Notes: a model not told the origin generated them from the sequence alone. Positions 39,083 through 47,256 are shown, numbered from the stretch's first letter. The stretch is 64,000 nucleotides of DNA from Sphingomonas phyllosphaerae FA2 (GCF_000427645.1 NZ_KE386571.1:1539676-1603675), one strand, 5' to 3'. Program-made: numbers and translations.

Positions 39083-39162
39083 GACCTGTCTCCGCTCTCC
39101 GCTGCATCAACGCGGTCGCGCGTCTGTTGGTCCGATGCGCGGCGTCGGACGTTCGAGGCTCC

Positions 39163-39993
39163 ATGAAAACGATCCGCTTTCCCGACGGCACGGCCGTCCC
39201 CGCGCTCGGCCAGGGCACCTGGATGATGGCCGAAGATGCCGCCCGCCGATCGGACGAGATCGCCGCGCTGCGCGAGGGGCTGTCGCTCGGCCTGACGTTG
39301 ATCGACACCGCCGAGATGTACGCCGACGGGGAGTCCGAACGCCTCGTCGGGGAGGCGATCGCGGGCAGGCGCGACGAGGTGTTTCTGGTCAGCAAGGCCT
39401 ATCCCCAGAACGCCTCGCGCGGCCGGCTATCGCGCGCCTGCGAGGCGAGCCTCGACCGGCTCGCCACCGACCGGCTCGACCTTTATCTGCTCCACTGGCG
39501 CGGCACCGTGCCGCTGGCGGAGACGGTGGACGCGATGGAGCGGCTGGTCACGGCGGGCAAGATCCTGCGCTGGGGCGTCAGCAATCTGGATGGGGACGAT
39601 ATGGCGGAGCTTGTCGAAAGCGGCGGCGCGCGCTGCCAAACCGATCAGATCCTCTACAACCTGACCCGGCGCGGCCCCGAATACGACCTGATGCCGTGGC
39701 TCGCGCGGCGGGGGATGCCGGTGATGGCCTATAGCCCGGTCGAGCAAGGACGGCTGCTCGCCCATCGCGGTCTCGCGGAAATAGCTGCCGCGCGCGATGC
39801 CACCCCGGCGCAGATCGCGCTCGCGTGGTTGCTGGCGCAGGACGGCGTCCTGCCGATCCCGAAGGCCGGATCGGTGGCCCATGTCCGGGAAAACCGCGCC
39901 GCGGCGGACCTCACGCTGTCCGACACCGAACGGCATCTTCTGGACGAGTTGTTTCCGCCGCCATCCGGTCCCGAGCCGCTGGCGATGCTCTAA
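39163..39993 (+). CDS. Aldo/keto reductase
   Basis: 276 aa from the ATG at 39163; the first conserved residues (FPDGTAVPALGQGTW) follow at once. The tetrad is visible: Asp in LIDTAEMYADG, Tyr in the same segment, Lys in FLVSKAYP and His in YLLHWRG. NADPH-binding end PIPKAGSVAHVRENRAA. Similar to the E. coli YeaE-type reductases of methylglyoxal and other aldehydes. Confidence 0.92.
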   Translation: MKTIRFPDGTAVPALGQGTWMMAEDAARRSDEIAALREGLSLGLTLIDTAEMYADGESERLVGEAIAGRRDEVFLVSKAYPQNASRGRLSRACEASLDRLATDRLDLYLLHWRGTVPLAETVDAMERLVTAGKILRWGVSNLDGDDMAELVESGGARCQTDQILYNLTRRGPEYDLMPWLARRGMPVMAYSPVEQGRLLAHRGLAEIAAARDATPAQIALAWLLAQDGVLPIPKAGSVAHVRENRAAADLTLSDTERHLLDELFPPPSGPEPLAML

Positions 39994-40074
39994 TCCGACG
40001 TCGGGTCGCCTCCGCGCGAACACCCCTTCCCTTGCGCCTGTTCGCGAGCCGGAAAGTCGATCGATACCAGTTAA

Positions 40075-40386
40075 TCAGCCAGCCCGGTTCGCAAGCACCG
40101 CGTCGAGCAAACCGGGAAAGCGCCGATCGAATTCCTCGCGGCGCAGCGTGTTGATCATCTCCCGCCCGGCCTGCGTCGTCTCGATCAGCCCGGCGGCGCG
40201 CAGCAGCTTCAGATGGTTGGACAAGGTGCTCTTCGGAACCGACTCGCACGGCGCGGCGTCGGCGCAGCTCAGCCGCTCGGTCTCTGCCAGTCGCGCGACC
40301 ATGCCCAGCCGGTTGAGATCGGCCAGCGCGTGCAGCGCCAGATCGAGCGGAACGTCGTCCAGCCGGGGATGGGTGAAACGGGGCAT
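40075..40386 (-). CDS. ArsR-type winged-helix transcriptional regulator
   Basis: 103 aa from the ATG at 40386; an in-frame start at 40479 would run through the promoter palindrome and is rejected. HTH region: ALHALADLNRLGMVARLAET, then VPKSTLSNHLKLLRAAGLIE. Two cysteines (LSCADAAPCES) lie just before the recognition helix; they might sense metal or redox state. Divergent from the SDR gene with a candidate operator between, so probably its repressor. Confidence 0.88.
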   Translation of the reverse strand: MPRFTHPRLDDVPLDLALHALADLNRLGMVARLAETERLSCADAAPCESVPKSTLSNHLKLLRAAGLIETTQAGREMINTLRREEFDRRFPGLLDAVLANRAG

Positions 40387-40417
40387 CCACCGGATATAGG
40401 GCACCGCAACAAATTTA

Positions 40418-40440
40418 ATAGTTCGGGAATATTGAACCAT
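40418..40440. promoter_or_regulatory. Palindromic operator candidate of the ArsR-type regulator
   Basis: ATaGTTC-N9-GAACcAT, six of seven matched positions per arm, in an AT-rich patch (AAATTTAATAGTTCGGGAAT) between the ArsR-type gene and the SDR gene. The location lets one dimer repress both. Confidence 0.55.
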
Positions 40441-40517
40441 CGGACCGTCACCCCATCTCCACGCCTGCCGGCTGCGCACGATGGCGTGATCGCGGGCCCG
40501 ATTTTTGGAGAATGCTC

Positions 40518-41252
40518 ATGTCACTCGCACGCAAGACAGCGCTCGTTACCGGTGGGTCGCGCGGGATCGGTTCGGCGATCGCCAGGCGGCTGGCGGCGGA
40601 CGGCTCGGCGGTGGCGATCACCTATGGCGGCAACAAGGCGGCCGCCGACGCCACCGTGGCCGCGATCGAAGGCGCAGGCGGCACCGCCTTTGCGTTCCAG
40701 GCCGATGCCGCCGACCCTGCCTCGCAGCGCGCGGGCGTCGAACAGGCCGCCGCCGCGCTGGGCGGGATCGACATTCTGGTCCACAATGCCGGCGTCGCCG
40801 AATTCTCAACGGTCGCCGACGATACCGACGAGACCTTCGACCGCCAGTTCGGCGTCAACGTGAAGGGGCTGCACGTCGGCACCCGCGCGGCGCTGCCGCA
40901 TTTGCGCGACGGTGGGCGCATCATCCTGATCGGCAGCATCTCGGGCGAAATGGCCTTCCCCGCGACCACGGTCTACAGCGCGACCAAGGCAGCGGTCGCG
41001 GCGCTGGCGCGCGGCTGGGCCAAGGATCTCGCCCCGCGCAACATCCTGGTCAACACCGTGCAGCCGGGCCCGATCGACACCGACATGAACCCCGCCGACA
41101 GCGACTTCGCCGCACAGGTGCTGGGTGCGATCCCGCTCGGCCGCTATGGCAAGGTCGAGGAGATCGCGGGTGCGGTGGCGTTCCTCGCAGGCCCCGATGC
41201 GAGCTACATCACGGGCACGACGCTCAACATCGATGGCGGCGCCACGGCGTAA
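40518..41252 (+). CDS. Short-chain dehydrogenase/reductase (SDR), FabG-like
   Basis: 244 aa from the ATG at 40518, 7 bp after GGAG; the ATG at 40512 is too close to that site. Rossmann motif ALVTGGSRGIGSAIA, NNAG variant VHNAGVAEF, catalytic Ser in LIGSISGEM and YxxxK in YSATKAAVAAL. NADP-dependent oxidoreductase of unknown substrate, probably induced when the adjacent ArsR-type repressor releases. Confidence 0.92.
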   Translation: MSLARKTALVTGGSRGIGSAIARRLAADGSAVAITYGGNKAAADATVAAIEGAGGTAFAFQADAADPASQRAGVEQAAAALGGIDILVHNAGVAEFSTVADDTDETFDRQFGVNVKGLHVGTRAALPHLRDGGRIILIGSISGEMAFPATTVYSATKAAVAALARGWAKDLAPRNILVNTVQPGPIDTDMNPADSDFAAQVLGAIPLGRYGKVEEIAGAVAFLAGPDASYITGTTLNIDGGATA

Positions 41253-41264
41253 GAAGAAAGGTTT

Positions 41265-41294
41265 CTCACGCGGAGGCGCGGAGGACGCGGAGAC
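41265..41294. repeat. Dispersed repeat family C copy
   Basis: CTCACGCGGAGGCGCGGAGG followed by ACGCGGAGA, just after the SDR stop. Related to 3640-3667. Confidence 0.6.
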
Positions 41295-41360
41295 CGTTTG
41301 CACCGACAGGCAGTCCTTGTTTCTATCACGCTTCCAGAGCGGAATGCCGTCAACTTGATC

Positions 41361-41437
41361 CGTCATTGCGAGCGTAGCGAAGCAATCCAGGGCGTCCTGG
41401 TCCGGCTCTGGATTGCTTCGCTGCGCTCGCAATGACG
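41361..41437. repeat. Dispersed repeat family B, inverted pair (B2)
   Basis: CGTCATTGCGAGCGTAGCGA arm and complementary CGCTGCGCTCGCAATGACG arm around a centre containing GGCGTCCTGGTCCGGCTCTG. Between convergent SDR and copD genes; may end both transcripts. Confidence 0.85.
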
Positions 41438-41458
41438 GGTGAGCGTTGCCAACCCGCG

Positions 41459-42346
41459 TCATCCCTGGTCCGATGGCGACAACGTACCGAGCCAGGCGAC
41501 GAGGAACAGGATCGTCAACCCGACGCACAGCTCCAGCGTCAGGCTGCGGAGCAAGGCGCGCGGCGCATCGTCGTCGCCGCGGTTCAACGCGTCACGGAAC
41601 CGCGGGACCGACACCCAGCGGTGGCGCGCACCGAACGCGAGCATCACCGCGAACAGCGCCACCTTCGCCACCAGCAACCAACCGTAGCGCGTCGATCGCA
41701 GGATCGCCCATCCCTCCGCACCGACGATCATCCACCCGTTCACCACGCCCGTGACGACGATCGCCGCGACAAGCGCCGAGCCCGTCAACGCAAACCGATG
41801 AAGCGCCGCGAGCGTATCGCGGAGCGCGGCCGGATCGCGCCGCGCCGCCAACAGCCTCAGCGATAACGTGATGATCGCGCCGATCCATGCCGTGCCAGCG
41901 ATCAGATGCACGATGTCGGCGGCGAGATGGACCATGCCGGCGGTCCCGTCCTGCATCGCGCCGTGGCCGGTCCATGCCACGGTCGCCAGCGCGACGCCGC
42001 TGCCCGCACACACGATCATCGTCGCGCCACGGCCACTCCATCCGCACGCGACGACCGCCAGCGCCAATGCCGCGAACCGCACGAGGAACGCCGCGCCGAC
42101 CGGCGTCTCGCCAAGGACGATCCGCAGCACCTCCCGATCGACGGGCAGGATCGCCGTTCCCGCCATCGACGCGACCAGCACCAGCAGCGCGACGATCGAC
42201 GCGATCAGCGCGCTGCCCACGATCGCGATCAACCACCGGCGACGGATCCGCCACCGGTCGATCGATGCCTGCAACGGAACGCCGAACGCCGCGGCCAGGG
42301 TCACGTAGACGGCGAAACGCGCCGCGATGACCGCCCAGCCGCTCAC
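41459..42346 (-). CDS. copD: Copper resistance protein CopD family membrane protein
   Basis: 295 aa, about eight transmembrane helices. Conserved histidines and Trp of the CopD family are in TVAWTGHGAMQDGTAG, HLAADIVHLIAGTAWIGAI and HRFALTGS. Thought to move copper across the inner membrane together with CopC. Starts at GTG 42346, only 3 bp after the copC stop, so a copCD pair. Confidence 0.92.
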   Translation of the reverse strand: MSGWAVIAARFAVYVTLAAAFGVPLQASIDRWRIRRRWLIAIVGSALIASIVALLVLVASMAGTAILPVDREVLRIVLGETPVGAAFLVRFAALALAVVACGWSGRGATMIVCAGSGVALATVAWTGHGAMQDGTAGMVHLAADIVHLIAGTAWIGAIITLSLRLLAARRDPAALRDTLAALHRFALTGSALVAAIVVTGVVNGWMIVGAEGWAILRSTRYGWLLVAKVALFAVMLAFGARHRWVSVPRFRDALNRGDDDAPRALLRSLTLELCVGLTILFLVAWLGTLSPSDQG

Positions 42347-42349
42347 CGA

Positions 42350-42709
42350 TCAGCGAACGGAAAAGGCGTAGCTGCCCGCGATGCGGTGCGTGTCGGCGGA
42401 CACGACATGCCAGTCGACGCGGTAGCTGCCGGCGGTCAGCGGCTTGGCGGGAACGACGGTCAGCATGCTGCCCTCCGCCGTGGTGGTGCTGGCGACCGGC
42501 ATCGGCGCGTGCTTCATTCCGGCCATCCCGGTCATCATCAGCGTCACGCCCGACAGCTTCGGCATCAATTTCTCGCTGAACCGCAAATCGATGCGCGACG
42601 GCGTGGCGACCGCCGCATCGGCGGCCGGCGTGGCGGCAAGCAGCTTCGGATGCGCCAGCGCGGACGGCGCAAGCAACAGGGCGGTGGCGGCACAGACGAT
42701 GCGGAACAT
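42350..42709 (-). CDS. copC: Copper-binding periplasmic protein CopC
   Basis: 119 aa with signal peptide (MFRIVCAATALLLAPSALAH). The mature N-terminus starts with His after cleavage, the Cu(II) ligand position in CopC, and HPKLLAATPAADAAV, DLRFSEKLMPKLSGV, YRVDWHVVSADTHRIAGSYAF are standard. A Met/His segment MTGMAGMKHAPMPVA may bind Cu(I). GGGAGG precedes the ATG. Leftward, divergent from the cnrY-like gene, with a candidate ECF promoter at 42745-42767. Confidence 0.95.
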   Translation of the reverse strand: MFRIVCAATALLLAPSALAHPKLLAATPAADAAVATPSRIDLRFSEKLMPKLSGVTLMMTGMAGMKHAPMPVASTTTAEGSMLTVVPAKPLTAGSYRVDWHVVSADTHRIAGSYAFSVR

Positions 42710-42744
42710 GAAGACGACCTCCCGGTGCGGATGATGCCTGTTGT

Positions 42745-42767
42745 TACGCGGCGACGCATCCGCCCCC
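42745..42767 (-). promoter_or_regulatory. Candidate ECF promoter of copCD (GGGG-N15-CGTA)
   Basis: On the minus strand GGGG (42767-42764), 15 bp, CGTA (42748-42745): same elements and spacing as the two plus-strand sites. It would give a leader of about 30 nt with the copC ribosome site. The GC-rich half-site makes a chance match possible, so this is the weakest of the three. Confidence 0.4.
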
Positions 42768-42793
42768 TCACCCGGCCCGACAAAAAAAGCTGC

Positions 42794-42818
42794 GGGGTTG
42801 CGCGACCGCGTGCGTATG
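42794..42818 (+). promoter_or_regulatory. Candidate ECF promoter of the cnrYXH-like operon
   Basis: GGGG (42794-42797), 13 bp, TGCGTATG (42811-42818). The same sequence with the same spacing precedes copA. The start codon follows 5 bases after the -10-like TGCGTATG, so the transcript would be leaderless. Confidence 0.6.
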
Positions 42819-42823
42819 GCAGC

Positions 42824-43111
42824 ATGAGGATGGAAAAAGCGATGCACGACCCCGTCGAACAGGGACTGACGCGACTGACGGCCCTGCGCGGACCACCGGC
42901 GCTTGATGCGATCGAGGCCGAGGTCTTCGCCACGTTGGACGAACAGGCGCGTCAACGCGGCGCCGGGCGTGCCGCGGGGCTGTGTTCGGTCGCGGTGGCG
43001 CTCGCGATCGGGCTGGCGGGCGGCACGATGCTGGCGCAACCTGCGCTCGCCGCCGGTCCGCTCGGCATCGATGCGGCGCTGGCCCCCTCCACCCTGCTGC
43101 TTGGTCGATGA
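42824..43111 (+). CDS. CnrY-like membrane anti-sigma factor
   Basis: 95 aa, the same length as Cupriavidus CnrY. N-terminal about 48 residues are charged and helical (LTALRGPPALDAIEAEVFAT), suited to bind a sigma factor in the cytoplasm; one transmembrane helix follows (AGLCSVAVALAIGLAGGTML), then a short periplasmic tail. Sequence similarity to CnrY is weak; the call rests on size, topology and order (Y, X, H). ATG at 42824 is preferred over 42830 or 42842 because of the promoter spacing. Its stop overlaps the next start (ATGA). Confidence 0.7.
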   Translation: MRMEKAMHDPVEQGLTRLTALRGPPALDAIEAEVFATLDEQARQRGAGRAAGLCSVAVALAIGLAGGTMLAQPALAAGPLGIDAALAPSTLLLGR

Positions 43112-43548
43112 GCGCGACCGTGCGCCGCCTCGCGCTGACGATGGTGCTGGCGTTCCTCGCTGCGCTGGCCGGGGTGTGGATCGGCTGCCGGCTGATGACG
43201 ACACGGATGCAGCACGGCACCGAAGTTCACGCGCTGCTGCACGGCCAGGTCGCGCTCGACCGGCAGCAGGAAGCCGCGCTCGACGTGCTGGAGGCGCGGT
43301 TCGCGGTGCGCCGCCGCGCGCTGGAGGCGCAGATGCGTGCCGACAATGCGCAACTCGCCGCGGCGATCGAGCGCGAGCACGACAACGGGCCGGCGGTGGC
43401 GGCGGCGGTCGATCAGTCGCACCGGACGATGGGCGCGCTGCAAAAGGCGACGCTGGAGCATGTCTTCGCGATGCGGCGGTTGTTGCGGCCCGACCAGACC
43501 GCGGCCTTCGACCGGATCGTGGTGCGGGCGCTGACCCCCGCTTCGTGA
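43108..43548 (+). CDS. CnrX-like periplasmic metal sensor
   Basis: 146 aa, membrane-anchored by an N-terminal helix (residues about 8-28), with a four-helix periplasmic sensor domain of the metal-resistance/CnrX family. Residues H41, H45, E62, H118 and M122 match, one position shifted, the CnrX metal site H42, H46, E63, H119, M123. In CnrX binding of Ni or Co (Cu also binds) releases the sigma factor through CnrY. Here the neighbours are copper genes, so copper is the likely signal. Overlaps both neighbours. Confidence 0.88.
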   Translation: MSATVRRLALTMVLAFLAALAGVWIGCRLMTTRMQHGTEVHALLHGQVALDRQQEAALDVLEARFAVRRRALEAQMRADNAQLAAAIEREHDNGPAVAAAVDQSHRTMGALQKATLEHVFAMRRLLRPDQTAAFDRIVVRALTPAS

Positions 43549-44111
43549 GCGCCGGGCTCGACGCGCTGGACGATGCGGGGCTGGTGGCGCTGCACCGCGC
43601 CGGGCAGCGCGCGGCGTTCGCCACGTTGATGGCGCGCCACAAGCAACCCTTGTACCGCCTGATCGTCGCGCAGACCCGCGATGCCGAGGACGCGCTCGAT
43701 CTGTTGCAGGAGACGTTCGTGGCCGCGCATGGCGCGCTGGCGCGCTTCGACGCCGATCGCTCGCTACGCGCGTGGCTGGCGCGGATCGCGATCAACAAAT
43801 GTCGCGACTGGCAGCGGCGGCGACGCGTGCGGCACTTTCTGGCGCGCGTACTGCCGATCGAGGCGGGGGAGCGCGTCGCCGATCCGGGGGCGGATGCCGA
43901 GGCGCAGGCGATCGACCGCGACGAACTGGCACAGACGCTGGAGGCGATCGCGCAGCTGCCCGCGGCCTTGCGCGAGCCGCTGCTGCTGTGCACCGTCGAC
44001 GAGCTGAGCCATGCCGAGGCGGGCGAGGCACTGGGGATCACCGCCAAGGCGGTCGAGACGCGCATCCGCCGCGCCCGCGCCTCTTTGTCGGGACAAAGCG
44101 GCGAATCGTGA
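43545..44111 (+). CDS. ECF sigma factor, CnrH-like
   Basis: 188 aa (CnrH is about the same), GTG start at 43545 overlapping the sensor stop. Region 2 has YRLIVAQTRDAEDALDLLQE and LRAWLARIAINKCRDWQRRR; region 4 has ELSHAEAGEALGITAKAVET, then RIRRARASLSG. Predicted to be held by the CnrY-like protein and to transcribe its own operon, copA and perhaps copCD from the shared GGGG-N15-CGTA motif. Confidence 0.93.
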   Translation: MSAGLDALDDAGLVALHRAGQRAAFATLMARHKQPLYRLIVAQTRDAEDALDLLQETFVAAHGALARFDADRSLRAWLARIAINKCRDWQRRRRVRHFLARVLPIEAGERVADPGADAEAQAIDRDELAQTLEAIAQLPAALREPLLLCTVDELSHAEAGEALGITAKAVETRIRRARASLSGQSGES

Positions 44112-44136
44112 GGGGATCGCCCGAAGCATGCGTATG
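44112..44136 (+). promoter_or_regulatory. Candidate ECF promoter of copAB
   Basis: GGGG (44112-44115), 13 bp, TGCGTATG (44129-44136), identical elements and spacing to 42794-42818. The copA ATG follows 6 bases later and no Shine-Dalgarno fits between, again implying a leaderless mRNA. Confidence 0.6.
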
Positions 44137-44142
44137 TAAGGC

Positions 44143-45930
44143 ATGATCGACGCCCCGCCCCGCCTTACACGACGCCAATTGCTCCGCGATGCCGGTCTTG
44201 CCGGGGGTGTGGCGGCGCTGCCGTGGTTTCCCGCCTGGGCGCAGCCGGTGTCCGCCGGGATCGCGACCCCGCTACCGACCGTATCGGGCACCGACATCGC
44301 GCTGACGGTCGGGCATCAGATGACGATGATCGACGGCAAGCCGCTCCACACGATCGGCGTCAACGGCACGGTGCCCGGCCCGCTGATCCGGCTGCGGCAG
44401 GGCCAGACCGCGCGGCTGACGGTGAACAACACGCTCGACGAAGAAACGTCGATCCACTGGCACGGTTTGCTGGTGCCGTTCCAGATGGACGGCGTGCCGG
44501 GGATCAGCTTTCCCGGCATCGCGGCGCGATCCACCTTCACCTATGAATTCCCGGTCGTGCAGGCCGGGACCTATTGGTATCACAGCCATTCCGGCCTGCA
44601 GGAGCAGATGGGGCATTACGGCCCGATCGTCGTCGATCCCGACGGCACCGACCCGGTCGCATCGGATCGCGAGCATGTGATCGTGCTGTCGGATCACAGC
44701 CCGCTGCATCCGCACACGATCTTCCGCAAGCTCAAGCAGCAGGGCGGCTATTTCAACTACCAGAAGCAGACGCTGGCCGGGCTGCTCGCCGGGCGCGATC
44801 AGCCCGCGAAGGACCGCGTCGCATGGGGCGGGATGCGGATGGATCCCACCGACATCTCCGACGTGACCGGCTCCACCTACACCTATCTCGTCAACGGCCA
44901 CGGCCCGGCCGACAACTGGACCGCGCTGTTCGCGCCCGGCGAGCGCGTGCGGCTGCGCTTCGTCAACGCCGCGGCGATGACGATCTTCAACGTGCGCATT
45001 CCGGGGCTGAGGATGACGATCGTGCAGGCCGACGGGCAGAACGTCCGCCCGGTCGCGGTCGACGAGTTCCAGATCGCGGTCGCGGAGACCTATGACGTGA
45101 TCGTCGAGCCCGCCGAGCCGCGCGCCTATACGCTGGTCGCCGAAAGCTGGGACCGCTCCGGCATGGCGCGCGCGACGCTCGCGCCGCAGGTCGGGATGGT
45201 CGCCGCCGTACCGCCGCTGCGCCGCCGTCCGCTGGCGACGATGAAGGACATGGGGATGGGCGACATGGGCGCGATGAACCACGCCGAGGCCCCTGCCCCC
45301 TGCGCGCCCGAACATGCCGCGATGGGGCATTGCACGCCCGGCGCCGCCGCGCCGATGGCGATGGACCACAAGATGCGCGACTTCGCCAACGCCCCCGGGC
45401 TGCCGCGCACCCCGACGGTGCAGACGGTCGCGCCGATGCCGATGGACCGCACCGGCGAGCCGCCGCAGGGGCTGGCCGACGCCGGGCACCGCGTGCTGGT
45501 CTATCGCGATCTGGTCGCGCTGGAGAAGAACCCGGACCAGCGCGCACCCTCGCGTCAGCTGCGCATCCACCTGACCGGCAACATGGAACGCTATATGTGG
45601 GCGTTCGACGGCGTGACGCTGAACGAGGTTAAGGAACCCATCCCGTTCCGCGCCGGGGAGCGCGTGCGCGTGACGTTGGTCAACGACACGATGATGGCGC
45701 ATCCGATCCACCTGCACGGCCATTTCTTCGAGCTGGTGACCGGGCATGGCGACCACAGCCCGCGCAAGCACACGATCAACGTCGCCCCCGGTGGCACCGC
45801 CACCTTCGACCTGACCGCCGATGCGGTCGGCGACTGGGCGTTCCACTGCCATTTGCTCTATCACATGCACGCCGGGATGATGCAGGTCGTCACCGTTCGC
45901 GCCGACGACGCGACGGAGGCGGCGGCATGA
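44143..45930 (+). CDS. copA: Multicopper oxidase CopA (copper resistance)
   Basis: 595 aa with Tat signal (LTRRQLLRDAGLAGGVAALP). Oxidises Cu(I) in the periplasm. All copper ligands are visible: SIHWHGLLVPF, GTYWYHSHSGLQEQMGHYG, AHPIHLHGHFFELVTG and DWAFHCHLLYHMHAGMM. A Met/His-rich insert around residues 367-425 (MKDMGMGDMGAMNH, CAPEHAAMGHC, PMAMDHKM) is typical of Pco/CopA-type oxidases. Overlaps copB (ATGA). Confidence 0.96.
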   Translation: MIDAPPRLTRRQLLRDAGLAGGVAALPWFPAWAQPVSAGIATPLPTVSGTDIALTVGHQMTMIDGKPLHTIGVNGTVPGPLIRLRQGQTARLTVNNTLDEETSIHWHGLLVPFQMDGVPGISFPGIAARSTFTYEFPVVQAGTYWYHSHSGLQEQMGHYGPIVVDPDGTDPVASDREHVIVLSDHSPLHPHTIFRKLKQQGGYFNYQKQTLAGLLAGRDQPAKDRVAWGGMRMDPTDISDVTGSTYTYLVNGHGPADNWTALFAPGERVRLRFVNAAAMTIFNVRIPGLRMTIVQADGQNVRPVAVDEFQIAVAETYDVIVEPAEPRAYTLVAESWDRSGMARATLAPQVGMVAAVPPLRRRPLATMKDMGMGDMGAMNHAEAPAPCAPEHAAMGHCTPGAAAPMAMDHKMRDFANAPGLPRTPTVQTVAPMPMDRTGEPPQGLADAGHRVLVYRDLVALEKNPDQRAPSRQLRIHLTGNMERYMWAFDGVTLNEVKEPIPFRAGERVRVTLVNDTMMAHPIHLHGHFFELVTGHGDHSPRKHTINVAPGGTATFDLTADAVGDWAFHCHLLYHMHAGMMQVVTVRADDATEAAA

Positions 45931-47111
45931 GCGCGCTGGCGATGACGCTGTCGGCGCTGCTCGCGGGCGGGCAGATGCACGACATGGCGAACATGCCGGG
46001 GATGCAGATGCCGGCCACGCCGAAGCCCGCCGCCGCGGCGCGCAAGCGCCCCGCCCGGCGCGCGGCGCCGGCATCGCACGCGCCATCGATGCCGGGCATG
46101 GACATGACCGCACCGGCCGCGGCCTGCCCGCCCGAACATGCCGCGACGGGCCATTGCAAGCCAGCGACGCCGACGCCCGCGCCCGAGGCGAGCGCCGCTC
46201 CCTGCCCGCCCGAACACGCCGCAATGGGCCATTGCAAGCCCGCGACGCCGACGCCCGCACCCGAGGCGAGCGCCGCCCCGTGCCCGCCCGAACACGCCGC
46301 AATGGGCCATTGCAAGCCCGCGACGAAGCCGGAACCCGACGCCGCCACCCTCGCCGGCACCGATCAGCCGGCGGGTGATGCCCCGCCCCCCGCCGCCCCC
46401 ACCACCCGCGCGGCGGCGCGCTTCTACGACCCCGCCGCGATGGCGCAGGCCGACCGGATGATGCGCGACATGCACGGCGGGATGCGGTTCAGCCAGATCC
46501 TCTTCAATCTCGCCGAGGTGCAGGTCCAGCGCGGTCGCGACGGCTATCGCTGGGATGGCGAGGGCTGGTTCGGTGGCGACATCCACCGGCTGGTGGTCAA
46601 GACCGAAGGCGAAGGCGGCTTCGGCGACCGCGTCGACACCGCCGAGGTGCAGGCGCTCTACGCCCGCGCACTCGATCCGTACTGGAATCTGCAGGCCGGC
46701 GTGCGGCAGGATCTGGGGGCCGGGGCGCGGCGCACCTATGCGGTGGTCGGGGTCGAGGGCCTCGCGCCCTACTGGTTCGATGTCGAGGGCGCGGTGTTCC
46801 TCTCCGACAAGGGCGACGTGCTGGCGCGTGGCGAGGCGTGGTACGATCAACGGATCACGCAACGCGCGATCCTGCAACCGCGCGTCGAGCTGAACCTCGC
46901 CGCGCAGGACATGCCCGACAGCCGCATCGGTGCGGGCCTGTCGTCGGCGGAGTTCGGCGTGCGCCTGCGCTACGAGCTGCGTCGCGAATTCGCGCCCTAT
47001 GTCGGCGTGTCGTGGGAACGCCGCTATGGCGCGACCGCCCGCTATGCGCGCAACGACGGCGAACGCACCGGCGGCATCGCGCTGGCGCTTGGCGTTCGCG
47101 CCTGGTTCTGA
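45927..47111 (+). CDS. copB: Copper resistance outer-membrane protein CopB
   Basis: 394 aa. After the signal peptide come about 150 residues rich in Met, His, Pro and Ala with tandem CPPEHAAMGHC modules, then the conserved CopB barrel domain (FNLAEVQVQRGRDGYRWDGE, DRVDTAEVQALYARAL, WNLQAGVRQDLG, RYELRREFAPYVGVSWERRY) ending LALGVRAWF. Probably binds copper at the outer membrane. Cotranscribed with copA. Confidence 0.93.
   Translation: MSALAMTLSALLAGGQMHDMANMPGMQMPATPKPAAAARKRPARRAAPASHAPSMPGMDMTAPAAACPPEHAATGHCKPATPTPAPEASAAPCPPEHAAMGHCKPATPTPAPEASAAPCPPEHAAMGHCKPATKPEPDAATLAGTDQPAGDAPPPAAPTTRAAARFYDPAAMAQADRMMRDMHGGMRFSQILFNLAEVQVQRGRDGYRWDGEGWFGGDIHRLVVKTEGEGGFGDRVDTAEVQALYARALDPYWNLQAGVRQDLGAGARRTYAVVGVEGLAPYWFDVEGAVFLSDKGDVLARGEAWYDQRITQRAILQPRVELNLAAQDMPDSRIGAGLSSAEFGVRLRYELRREFAPYVGVSWERRYGATARYARNDGERTGGIALALGVRAWF
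46125..46325 (+). repeat. 78-bp tandem repeat within copB
   Basis: Two full 78-bp units plus a partial third begin at 46125, 46203 and 46281; each encodes CPPEHAAMGHCKPAT, then PTPAPEASAAP. The first copy has Thr for Met. Near identity of units 2 and 3 indicates recent duplication and likely copy-number variation. Confidence 0.9.
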
Positions 47112-47256
47112 CGCGCGGCGCGCCATCGTGCCGCGGTGGATTGTGCCGCGGATCGCGCGGCGGCCCCACGATCGTGCGCGCCGATACCGGCAAAAGAGAC
47201 AATCGCACTGACCGATCCTCCTAAGCTGGCGCTCTGCCAACTGTCGGAGGATCGCC

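Noticed and set aside
46125..46325. Tandem repeat considered as a CRISPR-like array
   Set aside because: Units are contiguous, in frame with copB and without spacers.
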